This document shows positions 25,162 through 32,462 of a stretch of 41,546 nt of DNA, piece after piece. Source of the DNA: DAOVFN01 sp964484305 (lineage in GTDB: Archaea; Aenigmatarchaeota; Aenigmatarchaeia; QMZP01); the NCBI GenBank assembly GCA_964484305.1, contig CAZAEI010000008.1, positions 1 to 41,546 of the forward strand, read 5' to 3'. A program made the position numbers and the translations under genes. The first letter of the stretch is position 1; each line of letters begins with the position of its first letter. Under the pieces are notes generated by a model. It was not told the origin of the DNA. It saw only the letters and a program-made list of their open reading frames with translations, and ran no database searches.

Positions 25162-25659
25162 CTACACTGTGAGCTTCTCCAGTCTCACCTCAATGCCGAT
25201 GTTGGTGAGGAGCAGGGTGTCCCCCGAATCCGCGCAGAAATTATAGTTCCTGTCAGGGTCTGAGGGTCCCTTAAGGACTATGTAATCCATTCTGTAGCCA
25301 TTGACAGAACTCCCGCAGTTGTACTCAATCCAGGCATTGTAGCCGTTGGTCCTTATCTCCTCCTCGATGAACAGGTCAGGGTCAGGAAGCCAGCCCCCCG
25401 TTATGCTTCGGCTGGGGTCGTCGGGGTCTACAAAGCAGAGCCTGGCGCTGCTGGGTGTGCCCATCCTGAAGGTGTCGCTCGAGCCCTCCCCGGAGGCCTG
25501 GATGTCGTCGACCATGTTCTCTAGGTCCCTGATGACCTTGTTGGTCTGGCCCACGTTGCCCAGGCATATGATGTTCATTATCTGGGCCGAGCCGAAGTAG
25601 AGGACAAAGGCCATGACTATCAGGGCGAATATAATGCCGAAGACCGCTCCTACCTGCAT
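25162..25659 (-). CDS. N-terminally anchored small surface-locus protein
   Basis: 165 residues. The N-terminal TM helix (AVFGIIFALIVMAFVLYFG) starts almost at the N-terminus. A helix (NKVIRDLENMVDDIQASGEG) follows, then a beta-rich part with four Cys. TAGGTGA precedes ATG 25659, 7 bases after the preceding stop. Length, TM position and operon place resemble minor pilins, but no KG/QxxxE motif is clear. Function unknown. Confidence 0.72.
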   Translation of the reverse strand: MQVGAVFGIIFALIVMAFVLYFGSAQIMNIICLGNVGQTNKVIRDLENMVDDIQASGEGSSDTFRMGTPSSARLCFVDPDDPSRSITGGWLPDPDLFIEEEIRTNGYNAWIEYNCGSSVNGYRMDYIVLKGPSDPDRNYNFCADSGDTLLLTNIGIEVRLEKLTV

Positions 25660-25666
25660 GATTCAC

Positions 25667-26161
25667 CTACTTGATTCTGAAGCTCATGTGAGTCAAGGAA
25701 TAGAGTTCCGGGGACTCTGAATTACACGGCTGGCTGTTGCAGACGAGGACTGCATAGCTGTAAATTCCGCTCGGGGTCTGGCTGCTGCTGGCAACACTGA
25801 TGTCCAGGACTCTGTTCTCTCTGGGCGCAAGGGAGTCGGCCTCCCTGGCATAGCTTACAGTAGGCCCGCTGTCCGGGCCTGATTCCTGGACTATCTCGAT
25901 GTAGAAGTCCCTGTCAGAATCCCACATGTTGATTATACCGAGGCTGGCTGAGAAGGCATCCCCTGCGATGTAGATGGTCTTTGGCGGGAAGGCCAGGTAG
26001 GCCCTCTCTCCTGAGGCAAGCCTTTCCTCAAGCAGTTCCTGGCTCTCGTTAGAGATCGCATGGCTGGGGATTATCCGGGTTGTGGACATAAGCAGGGCAA
26101 GCCCCACCACCAGCGCAAACACTATAATGATTGCAATAAAGGGGGTCTTGGGGATGGCCAT
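25667..26161 (-). CDS. N-terminally anchored beta-protein, paralogue of the 26770 gene
   Basis: 164 residues: a TM helix at about 8-25 (FIAIIIVFALVVGLALLM), then an Ig-like beta domain with phrases such as SGIYSYAVLVCNSQPCNSE and a C-terminal strand MSFRIK. Layout and several positions (SGxYxxxVxxC, C-terminal xxFRxxxK) match the product of the next gene upstream, so the two are likely paralogues. A weak TATA-like GAATTTTTAAGG lies upstream, so it may also be transcribed separately. Confidence 0.72.
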   Translation of the reverse strand: MAIPKTPFIAIIIVFALVVGLALLMSTTRIIPSHAISNESQELLEERLASGERAYLAFPPKTIYIAGDAFSASLGIINMWDSDRDFYIEIVQESGPDSGPTVSYAREADSLAPRENRVLDISVASSSQTPSGIYSYAVLVCNSQPCNSESPELYSLTHMSFRIK

Positions 26162-26236
26162 ATTAATACTTACCGGAGCAGCCTTAAAAATTCCTTACAG
26201 CTGAAGTCCAGTTGAGTTTTTCATTAAAGAATATGT

Positions 26237-26770
26237 TTATTTCAGAGTCAGCCTGAAGTACTTGGGGCTCTGGTAATTCTGCTGTTCCATGGTAGAACAT
26301 TGTCCATATGTCGCGTCTATACAGGCTATCACATAAAACACATATGTTCCACTTGTTGCACCTGTTGGTGTGATTGTTATGGGGAATTCTCCTATGTTAT
26401 TGAAAGGGACTGGTTGTACAAGCTTGAATTCAGAGTTATCTATCCAACCTGCTGTCTCGGGTTTGGTTGGAATAACATTGACCACAAAGTTATGCGACTT
26501 TGAATCGGCTTCTCTGTTTATTACACCAGCCAACATCTTCAGTTCATGTCCCCTTTCAAGCGTCCATTCCTTTGGATATATCGAGAATTTTGTATCTGTT
26601 GTGGCAAAGACGTCATTGATCTCCACTTCTGCCTGTCCAATCAGGTTATCGGTTGTATGTGTAATCTGGCTCATAAATTGGTTGACCCACACAATAGTGA
26701 GGCTCAGAAAGACCACAGCAAATACAATTGCCACTATGAAGCCCAGGCTCATCTGGATGGCTGCCTTCAT
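26237..26770 (-). CDS. N-terminally anchored beta-protein, paralogue of the 26161 gene
   Basis: 177 residues: a TM helix (LGFIVAIVFAVVFLSLTIVWV), then a beta domain with SGTYVFYVIACIDATYGQC and the C-terminal strand KYFRLTLK. It is distinctly more AT-rich than its paralogue, which suggests different ancestry or relaxed constraint. A TATA box lies 28 bases before the ATG, so it is a likely first gene of the transcript leading into the pilin run. Confidence 0.72.
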   Translation of the reverse strand: MKAAIQMSLGFIVAIVFAVVFLSLTIVWVNQFMSQITHTTDNLIGQAEVEINDVFATTDTKFSIYPKEWTLERGHELKMLAGVINREADSKSHNFVVNVIPTKPETAGWIDNSEFKLVQPVPFNNIGEFPITITPTGATSGTYVFYVIACIDATYGQCSTMEQQNYQSPKYFRLTLK

Positions 26771-26792
26771 GAATAATATATTGTCAGCGGCC

Positions 26793-26802
26793 TTTTATAT
26801 AC
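26793..26802 (-). promoter_or_regulatory. TATA box for the 26770 gene
   Basis: The minus strand reads GGTATATAAAAGG, centred about 28 bases before the ATG. It is probably the main promoter of the operon 26770-22883. Confidence 0.6.
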
Positions 26803-26889
26803 CTTTCCAGCGGATCTTTTGTTCTGTGTTGATTAAAGAAGCGGGATTCAAGCGCTCGTTCAGGCCCTCCTGGCGGGAACATTGGAGGT

Positions 26890-28827
26890 TCAAGTCATGC
26901 TCCTTGTACAAATCAGATAATGGCAGCAATATGCCTTTCCTGCCTGTCCTTCTCCTCCTGGGGGGCCTGAATTCATGAAGTTAGTGTACTGTGCTACCTG
27001 ATTGAACCCATAACCCGTGCCCTGTTCGGATGACCAGTAACCTAACCTATAAATCTGGTCAAGCGTTGAGTAGGCACTGTTTGGATTCGTATACGAGTCG
27101 GTGTGGATGGACCTCAATTCATCCATTGTCGGGAGTCTCCAGTTCGTGTAGCCGTCATAGGTGGCCTCTTCACAGAACTTGAACGCAGGGAAGTCATCTG
27201 CAGTGTAGCCTGAAGGGTATGTGACATCTCCTGACTGTTCGTCTATGGTCGGGATGTCTGGAGACTCGGCAGCGCTGCCCACAGCCCACCTCGTGTCGGC
27301 CTGTGTAATATCAGTCATGCATGTCCAGTAATCACAGGACACCGTTTCAGGGGCCCAGATCCTCTCGCATTCGTCACCGTTCCAGCTAGAGCCAGCATCG
27401 CACTCGCATTCGTCACCGTTCCAGCTAGAGCCAGCATCGCACTCGTAACAGTCCCCTGCGCTGCAGCAGTCTCCTGGAACTGCGTGGCCGTTTTCCAGGC
27501 TGGTGCGGCATCCGGGCTGGGTGTAGCACGTGGGGGTGCAGCCGAGGTAGTTGACAAAACAGACCAGGTGGCGTTGAGAGTCGCACGGCTGAGATTGCCA
27601 AAAGCGCCAGCGGGACTCATCACCATATACTGATATGGCACCGAATAGACCAACCCAGTTGTTGGCTCCTTGGTAGTAATCAGAGCTTGTCCAGTCGCCG
27701 CAGGCTTCATGGATAGGGTCTGGTGTCGTGGGCCACATGTCGCTGAAGCCTGTATACCGGTTTGACCAATAGCTCTTTATGGTCTTGGCACCGAATTTGC
27801 TATCATCCTGCCATATGTCGTTGTCTCCTGGTCCCCGCCCCGATGAATCGGTCACAAATGAATCTCCGCCGATATATGAATCTCTTAGTACACCGAATGC
27901 GTATTTTGTGTCGGGGAGGAGGTTGTTGCAGGTCGTGCTGTCGCATATGAAGGCCCTGACCTGTGACTGGTCATAGGTTACGCCGGCGGGCTTGTTTTTC
28001 CATTCATAGCTATTGACTTCATTCAGGCAGATTGCATTTGCCCCGGACATTCCACCCAGGTCAGCATTGCTTGTGCTGTTAGTGAGCAAGAACCAGTGCC
28101 CGACGCAAGAGCCGCCGTCCCAGCTGTAGCCGGTGTCGCACTCGTAGCAGTCCCCTGAGCCGCAGCAGTCTCCTGGAACTGTGTGGCCGTTTTCCAGGCT
28201 GGCGCGGCACCCGGGCTGGGTGTAGCACGTGGGGGTGCAGCTGACGACGCAAGAGCCGCCGAAGCATGAACTGCTGCTCAGGTCGCATTCGCACGCATCG
28301 TCGCCGTCGCAGTCGTCCCAGCCGGCATCGCAGACGCACGTGCCAGATGAGCAGGATGCGTGAGAGCCGCATAGGCCGCAGCTTCCGCCGCAGCCGTCAG
28401 GGCCGCATTCCTTGCCTGCGCAGTCCGGGGTGCAATCATGATAGACATGGTAGAGCTCCAGGCTGGACTGGGTCTCGGAGGTCTCACCTGTCACGGTCAC
28501 CAGGATTGTAAGCTGGGGCGCTGAGGGCCAGTCTGGAGAGCAAGCGATGTCTCCGGATATGTCAACTGAGTATCCCCCCTTTATGGTTCTGGTTATGAGA
28601 TTCTTGAGCTCCCTGACATTCGCGCGGGCCTCCTCGCAGTCGTCTGAGGAGTCAAGGGCGGCCTGGAATATTGGCTCCATATTCTCCACCAGGTAGGCGT
28701 CTGTGGCCTGGGGCGGGGTGGAGAGGTCTATGGCAGCGTATTGTAACAGAAGCTGTTGTACGCTGAATATCAGGGCTATGAAAAACACCATGGTGACAAT
28801 GAACATCTGACCCTTGATGGAAGCCAT
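26890..28827 (-). CDS. Pilin-anchored Cys-rich adhesin with two lectin-like domains
   Basis: 645 residues. The N-terminus ASIKGQMFIVTMVFFIALIFSV is a class III/pilin signal. EGF-like Cys clusters follow at about 140-240 (CAGKECGPDGCGGSCGLC and onward). A domain at about 245-430 (FLLTNSTSNADLGGMSGANA...FVTDSSGRGPGDN) resembles DUF1554/endostatin-like C-type-lectin folds. A second Cys cluster nearly repeats the first. A C-terminal DUF1566/Lcl-like domain (TNWRLPTMDELRSIHTD...LGYWSSEQGTG) completes it. Such folds act in surface recognition, so a tip adhesin exported on a pilin helix is a reasonable inference. A TATA box lies 23 bases upstream. Confidence 0.85.
   Translation of the reverse strand: MASIKGQMFIVTMVFFIALIFSVQQLLLQYAAIDLSTPPQATDAYLVENMEPIFQAALDSSDDCEEARANVRELKNLITRTIKGGYSVDISGDIACSPDWPSAPQLTILVTVTGETSETQSSLELYHVYHDCTPDCAGKECGPDGCGGSCGLCGSHASCSSGTCVCDAGWDDCDGDDACECDLSSSSCFGGSCVVSCTPTCYTQPGCRASLENGHTVPGDCCGSGDCYECDTGYSWDGGSCVGHWFLLTNSTSNADLGGMSGANAICLNEVNSYEWKNKPAGVTYDQSQVRAFICDSTTCNNLLPDTKYAFGVLRDSYIGGDSFVTDSSGRGPGDNDIWQDDSKFGAKTIKSYWSNRYTGFSDMWPTTPDPIHEACGDWTSSDYYQGANNWVGLFGAISVYGDESRWRFWQSQPCDSQRHLVCFVNYLGCTPTCYTQPGCRTSLENGHAVPGDCCSAGDCYECDAGSSWNGDECECDAGSSWNGDECERIWAPETVSCDYWTCMTDITQADTRWAVGSAAESPDIPTIDEQSGDVTYPSGYTADDFPAFKFCEEATYDGYTNWRLPTMDELRSIHTDSYTNPNSAYSTLDQIYRLGYWSSEQGTGYGFNQVAQYTNFMNSGPPGGEGQAGKAYCCHYLICTRSMT
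27365..27442 (-). repeat. Perfect 39-base tandem repeat, two copies
   Basis: Bases 27365-27403 and 27404-27442 are identical. They encode two copies of ECDAGSSWNGDEC in frame within the adhesin. Confidence 0.95.
27437..27541 (-). repeat. 105-base repeat, second copy at 28136-28240
   Basis: About 99 of 105 bases match between the copies. Both encode the Cys cluster CTPTCYTQPGCR(A/T)SLENGH and the following GDCC segment, one before each lectin-like domain. This is a module duplication inside one gene. Confidence 0.9.
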
Positions 28828-28844
28828 GTATGAAATTGTTTTTC

Positions 28845-28855
28845 TGTATATAATT
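28845..28855 (-). promoter_or_regulatory. TATA box of the adhesin gene
   Basis: The minus strand reads AATTATATACA, centred about 23 bases before ATG 28827. Confidence 0.55.
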
Positions 28856-28926
28856 GTTTAACTCTTTTGCCAGAGAAGTCCGCTTCCAAAATCTTATTCA
28901 TCTGCACAGGGAATTTTGGTGGTAGT

Positions 28927-30246
28927 TCACGGCAGGAACCTCTCCGGGGTTCTCGGGAAGAGGGCTGTGTCCCGTATGTTCTTGATGTCAAGGAGCTGCT
29001 GGGTGGCTCTCTCTATGCCTAAACAGAACCCCCCATGAGGGCTGACGCCGTACTTAAAGAACTTGGTGAACCACTCGATGCCCCCGGGGTTCATCTTCTT
29101 CTCCCTTACCTGCTGCATAAGCTTGTCGTAGCGGTGCTCCCTCTGGCCGCCTGAGCTCAGCTCCACTCCATTAAATACCAGGTCGACGCTCCTGGCCCAT
29201 TTGGGGTCCTCATCAACCCTCATCACATAGAATGGCTTCTTCTTGAAGGGGAACCTGTTGAGGAAATAGAACTCGTGGTTGTATTTCTTCTTCACGTGCT
29301 CGAAGAGCAGCATCTCTCCCTCCCGGTCCGGCTCATCGCCAAACTCTATCTTCTTGCCGAGCCTCTCGAGGATGTCATATATCCTTGGGAACCTCAGCTC
29401 GGGGAACGGGGCATCGGGTATCTTTACCCTCTTTTCCAGAATCTCCAGCTCTGGCTTGCAGTCCATTGAGACCCTCTTGAGGCCGGAAATCACAAGGCCT
29501 TCCTCAATCCTCATGGTGTCTGTCTCGTCCATTATGAAGGCAGCCTCCACGGCAACCCCCCTGTGCTCGCACAGGTGCCTCGTGGTGTGGCTTGGCTCTG
29601 CCCTCCAGGAGGGCCCGATGTCATAGATTTTGTCAAAGCCGCCTGCGATAACAAGCTGCCTGTGGAGCTGGGGGTCCTGCCTGAGGAAGACCTCCTTGTC
29701 GTAGTATATGACAGGGAAGACATCTGAGCCGCCCTCAGAGGCCGCCCCCATCAGGCATGGGGTGAATACCTGGATGTAGCCGTTCCTGATGAGCCAGTCC
29801 TGCATGCCCTCAACAAGCTTTGACTGTATCCTGAATATGGCGAGGTTCCTGGGGTTCCTCAAATCAAGGGAGCGCCAGTCATGCCTCTTGTCCAGGCCTG
29901 TCTCTATCTTGCTGTCGATGTCAATTGGAAGCGTGGGTTCTGACCTGCTGATTACCCCAATCGTGTCAGGGATGATTTCAAGGCCGCCCGGGGCCTGCTT
30001 GGCAGACCTGACCGCGCCCCGGACTGCAACGCAGTCCTCCCTGTTAAGGCCCACCACAACCTTCATCAGGGCGGGCGGGGATTCGCCCTTCTTGAGGGTG
30101 ACCTGGACAAGGCCCTCACTGTCCCTGAGGAGGAAGAACTTCAGGCCCCCCAGGTCCCTGAGCTGGGCCACCCAGCCCTTGAGGAGGACGGTCTTGCCCG
30201 GGGATATCTCCCTGGTGTAGGCTCTTTCAGGATTCTTGGTCGGCAT
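28927..30246 (-). CDS. aspS: Aspartyl-tRNA synthetase, archaeal type
   Basis: Charges tRNA-Asp (and tRNA-Asn if non-discriminating). About 439 residues: an N-terminal OB-fold anticodon-binding domain (KGWVAQLRDLGGLKFFLLRD), a class II catalytic core with motif 2 (GPSWRAEPSHTTRHLCEHRGV) and motif 3 (GFCLGIERATQQLLDIKNIRD). There is no bacterial GAD insertion, as expected for archaea. ATG 30246 is preceded by GTGGTATCC, the same arrangement as at 7664. GTG 30255 lies 27 bases from the TATA box and could be a leaderless start three codons earlier. Confidence 0.96.
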   Translation of the reverse strand: MPTKNPERAYTREISPGKTVLLKGWVAQLRDLGGLKFFLLRDSEGLVQVTLKKGESPPALMKVVVGLNREDCVAVRGAVRSAKQAPGGLEIIPDTIGVISRSEPTLPIDIDSKIETGLDKRHDWRSLDLRNPRNLAIFRIQSKLVEGMQDWLIRNGYIQVFTPCLMGAASEGGSDVFPVIYYDKEVFLRQDPQLHRQLVIAGGFDKIYDIGPSWRAEPSHTTRHLCEHRGVAVEAAFIMDETDTMRIEEGLVISGLKRVSMDCKPELEILEKRVKIPDAPFPELRFPRIYDILERLGKKIEFGDEPDREGEMLLFEHVKKKYNHEFYFLNRFPFKKKPFYVMRVDEDPKWARSVDLVFNGVELSSGGQREHRYDKLMQQVREKKMNPGGIEWFTKFFKYGVSPHGGFCLGIERATQQLLDIKNIRDTALFPRTPERFLP

Positions 30247-30276
30247 GGATACCACTCTCTGAAGATTGTATGTAAT

Positions 30277-30287
30277 GTTTTATATCT
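30277..30287 (-). promoter_or_regulatory. TATA box of aspS
   Basis: The minus strand reads AGATATAAAAC, about 27-36 bases before the two possible start codons. Confidence 0.5.
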
Positions 30288-30359
30288 TGATTGGCGGCTA
30301 TTAAAGTTTGGCAGTTGGGATGAAGATAAGCTTATTAAAATAACATGCAATTCTTTATC

Positions 30360-30707
30360 ATGCCGGAGGAGGCGAGACCCGGGGGACAGGATTTCCCGGG
30401 GGCTGATTTCAGGAGGAGGCTGCCATCTGTCTTCAGGCGGGTGGCTAACATAAGGCCCGGGGATATCAGGGTTTCTGTAATCGGGACTGTGATAGACAAG
30501 GCAGAGGACGGAATCGTCCTGGACGACGGAACGGGAAAGATAGACATAACCATGGTTGAGCCCTTTGAGGCCGAGGTAAACGGCCTGGTTCGGGTCTTTG
30601 GAAGGGTGATTCCCATGGAGGGGGGCTTCCAGCTCCAGGGGGAGATAGTCCAGGACATGAAGGGTCTTGATCTGGAACTACTGAAAAGGGCTGAACAATT
30701 GGGGTGA
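30360..30707 (+). CDS. OB-fold nucleic-acid-binding protein (RPA-like)
   Basis: About 115 residues. A single OB fold (RRVANIRPGDIRVSVIGTVIDKAEDGIVLDDGTGKIDITM...VRVFGRVIPMEGGFQLQGEIV) has the pattern of RPA32/Stn1-like single-strand DNA binders. A helical tail (DLELLKRAEQL) follows. The gene precedes pcn, in keeping with a replication role. ATG 30360 was chosen because the TATA-like TTATTAAAAT is about 25 bases upstream; ATG 30345 in the same frame adds five residues. An 8-bp inverted repeat follows its stop. Confidence 0.8.
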   Translation: MPEEARPGGQDFPGADFRRRLPSVFRRVANIRPGDIRVSVIGTVIDKAEDGIVLDDGTGKIDITMVEPFEAEVNGLVRVFGRVIPMEGGFQLQGEIVQDMKGLDLELLKRAEQLG

Positions 30708-30726
30708 TGTGTCACGAAGTGACACA
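30708..30726. promoter_or_regulatory. Inverted repeat between the OB-fold gene and pcn
   Basis: TGTGTCAC-GAA-GTGACACA is a perfect 8-bp inverted repeat starting right after the OB-fold stop and ending five bases before the pcn TATA box. It may be an operator or BRE-proximal site, or a hairpin ending the upstream message. Confidence 0.55.
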
Positions 30727-30730
30727 GAAC

Positions 30731-30740
30731 TTTTAAAAAA
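30731..30740 (+). promoter_or_regulatory. TATA box of pcn
   Basis: TTTTAAAAAA is centred about 37 bases before ATG 30772. The short leader contains GAGGTGA as ribosome site. Confidence 0.5.
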
Positions 30741-30771
30741 GGCGGAATCAATTAAGGTTTGAGGTGAGTCT

Positions 30772-31521
30772 ATGTTCAAGATTTCAATGAGCGATGTTGA
30801 CCTGCTCAAGAATTCCATTCCCATAATATCAGAGATAATAGATGAGGGCATCTTAAGGGTGGACCAGAACGGTATAAGCATGCTGTCACCGGACAGGGCC
30901 ATGGTGGCTGTGATAGAGCTGAAGATCCTCTCCACCGCGTTTGAGGAGTTCAATGTGAAGGGCGAGGACTATCTGGGCCTCAACATGGCTAACCTGGCTG
31001 CTGTGATTAAGAGGGTAAAGTCAGGTGACAAGGTCCTGCTGGAGAGGAAGGAGGGCGGAAACACCCTCAAGATAACAATCAAGGGTGACGGGATAAGGGT
31101 GTTTGAGGTCCCCCTGCTTGACATAAAGGCAGAGAAGCCCCCTGTAGACAAGCTCGCATTTACAAGCAAGATAGAGCTGGAGTCCAGGATAGTGGAGGAG
31201 GGGATATCGGACGCTGACATAATCGGGGACTCCATAGTCATTGAGGCCAATCCAAGCACCTTCAGGATGAGCGCCAGGGGGGATGTCTCATCTGCGCACC
31301 TGGAGCTCACCAAGCAGGACAAGGGCCTGCTCGATTTGAAGGTTACCACCAATATAAAGTCGCAGTATCCCCTGGATTACCTGAAGAAGATGATAAAGGC
31401 AGGGAAGATATCCGAGCAGATGGTGCTGGAGTTCGGGAATGACTATCCCCTGAGGCTCGGGTTCAAGAGCATTGACAAGATGCAGTTGAGCTTCATTCTG
31501 GCCCCCAGGGTGGAGACGTAA
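30772..31521 (+). CDS. pcn: DNA polymerase sliding clamp (PCNA)
   Basis: A homotrimeric ring that tethers polymerase, ligase, Fen1 and XPF-type nucleases to DNA. It is 249 residues, the normal archaeal length. Diagnostic segments are DEGILRVDQNGISMLSPDRAMV (seen in two parts), the interdomain region VPLLDIKAEKPP, and the C-terminal LRLGFKSIDKMQLSFILAPRVE. No insertion or truncation. The start is supported by GAGGTGA at proper spacing. Confidence 0.97.
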   Translation: MFKISMSDVDLLKNSIPIISEIIDEGILRVDQNGISMLSPDRAMVAVIELKILSTAFEEFNVKGEDYLGLNMANLAAVIKRVKSGDKVLLERKEGGNTLKITIKGDGIRVFEVPLLDIKAEKPPVDKLAFTSKIELESRIVEEGISDADIIGDSIVIEANPSTFRMSARGDVSSAHLELTKQDKGLLDLKVTTNIKSQYPLDYLKKMIKAGKISEQMVLEFGNDYPLRLGFKSIDKMQLSFILAPRVET

Positions 31522-31565
31522 AAAGGCCTGAAGGGTTCCTGTTCTTGGAGGTCTCTATTATAAGG

Positions 31566-31574
31566 CTTATAAAG
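31566..31574 (+). promoter_or_regulatory. TATA box of the rubrerythrin operon
   Basis: CTTATAAAG; transcription is predicted to begin near 31595, inside the palindrome at 31584-31602. Confidence 0.5.
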
Positions 31575-31583
31575 ACTTGCGGG

Positions 31584-31602
31584 AATATAACAGTGTTATA
31601 TT
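31584..31602. promoter_or_regulatory. Palindromic operator candidate at the rubrerythrin promoter
   Basis: AATATAACAGTGTTATATT is a perfect 9+1+9 palindrome covering the predicted transcription start. A 17-base core recurs exactly at 35117-35133. The one-base centre makes an RNA hairpin unlikely and a dimeric DNA-binding regulator more likely. Confidence 0.6.
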
Positions 31603-31630
31603 TGCACCAATATGGTAAGGAGGAGATTTT

Positions 31631-32131
31631 ATAACAACAACGGAAAACCTCAGGGAGGCCTTTGCCGGAGAGAGCCAGGCCAACAGGCGATACCTTGCCT
31701 TTGCCAGGAAGGCGGATGAGGAGGGCAGGCCCAACATAGCAAGGCTCTTCAGGGCAGCAGCGGAGGCAGAAACCGTGCACGCGCACAACCACCTGAATGT
31801 CCTGAGGGAAGTCAAGTCCACAAGGGAGAACCTTGATGCAGCAATCAATGGAGAAAGATATGAGCACACGGAAATGTATCCGGGATTCATTGAGGAGGCC
31901 AAGAATGAGGGCAACAGCGACGCAGAACACAGCTTTGATCACGCCAACCAGGTCGAGAAGATTCACGAGTCCCACTTCAGAAAGGCACTTGATAGCATTG
32001 AGTCAGACAAGGACATGGAGGAGCAGCCTTTCCATGTCTGCCCTGTATGCGGCAACACCTTTGTGGGCGATGCGCCTGATACATGCCCAATCTGTCACAC
32101 GCCAAGGGAAAGGTTCATGAAGATTGGCTAA
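31631..32131 (+). CDS. rbr: Rubrerythrin
   Basis: A non-haem di-iron peroxidase that removes hydrogen peroxide in anaerobes. About 166 residues. An N-terminal ferritin-like four-helix bundle (AFAGESQANRRYLAFA, EAETVHAHNHL, EHTEMYPGFIEEA, KIHESHFRKAL) supplies Glu/His iron ligands. A C-terminal rubredoxin-like centre is CPVCGNTF...CPICHTPRE. The family's N-terminus aligns with ITTTENLREAF, but no ATG, GTG or TTG lies between an in-frame TAA (31616-31618) and this point. ATA 31631, 5 bases after GGAGGAG, is the best start. The first standard codon (GTG 31775) would remove the first helix. Confidence 0.9.
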   Translation: MTTTENLREAFAGESQANRRYLAFARKADEEGRPNIARLFRAAAEAETVHAHNHLNVLREVKSTRENLDAAINGERYEHTEMYPGFIEEAKNEGNSDAEHSFDHANQVEKIHESHFRKALDSIESDKDMEEQPFHVCPVCGNTFVGDAPDTCPICHTPRERFMKIG

Positions 32132-32190
32132 CCTCTCAGAACCGGTAAACACTGCCCCTCATAACGGGGGATGGTTAAGGAGTTGATTGA

Positions 32191-32445
32191 ATGACAGGAG
32201 AACATGAGGGAAGGGAGAACCTCAGCGAGGATACCAAGAACCTTGAGCGGGCCAGGAAGTCCCTTTGCGAGGAGCTCGAGGCCATAAACTGGTACCAGGA
32301 GAGAATCGAGGCCACCAAGGACGCGGAACTCAAGAAGATACTCGAGCACAACAGGGACGAGGAAAAGGAGCACGCAGCCATGCTCATAGAGTGGATAAGG
32401 AAGAGCGACCCGGAGCAGGACAGGGTCTTCAAGGAACATGATTGA
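32191..32445 (+). CDS. Encapsulated-ferritin-like (EncFtn) protein
   Basis: An 84-residue two-helix ferritin-like protein that likely oxidises and handles iron. EELEAINWYQERIEA and LEHNRDEEKEHAAMLIEWIRK match the EncFtn family closely, including Glu28, Trp34, Glu58 and His61 at the ferroxidase positions. EncFtn proteins form decamers of dimers and are usually cargo of encapsulin shells. No shell gene is in the window, and the short C-terminus (DPEQDRVFKEHD) shows no clear shell-targeting tail. AAGGAG precedes the ATG. It lies 59 bases after rubrerythrin and 17 before nth, in one likely operon. Confidence 0.88.
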   Translation: MTGEHEGRENLSEDTKNLERARKSLCEELEAINWYQERIEATKDAELKKILEHNRDEEKEHAAMLIEWIRKSDPEQDRVFKEHD

Positions 32446-32462
32446 CCCGCTGCAGGGTTTTT

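Noticed and set aside
26887..26896. GGTTCAAGTC resembling a tRNA T-loop, possibly a tRNA gene or attachment-site remnant
   Set aside because: The flanking bases do not form a T-stem, no acceptor or anticodon arms fit, and the sequence is read as the end of the adhesin gene on the other strand.
26890..27150. Possible diversity-generating retroelement target at the DUF1566-like C-terminus
   Set aside because: No reverse transcriptase, template repeat or accessory gene is in the window, and no A-specific variation can be judged from one sequence.
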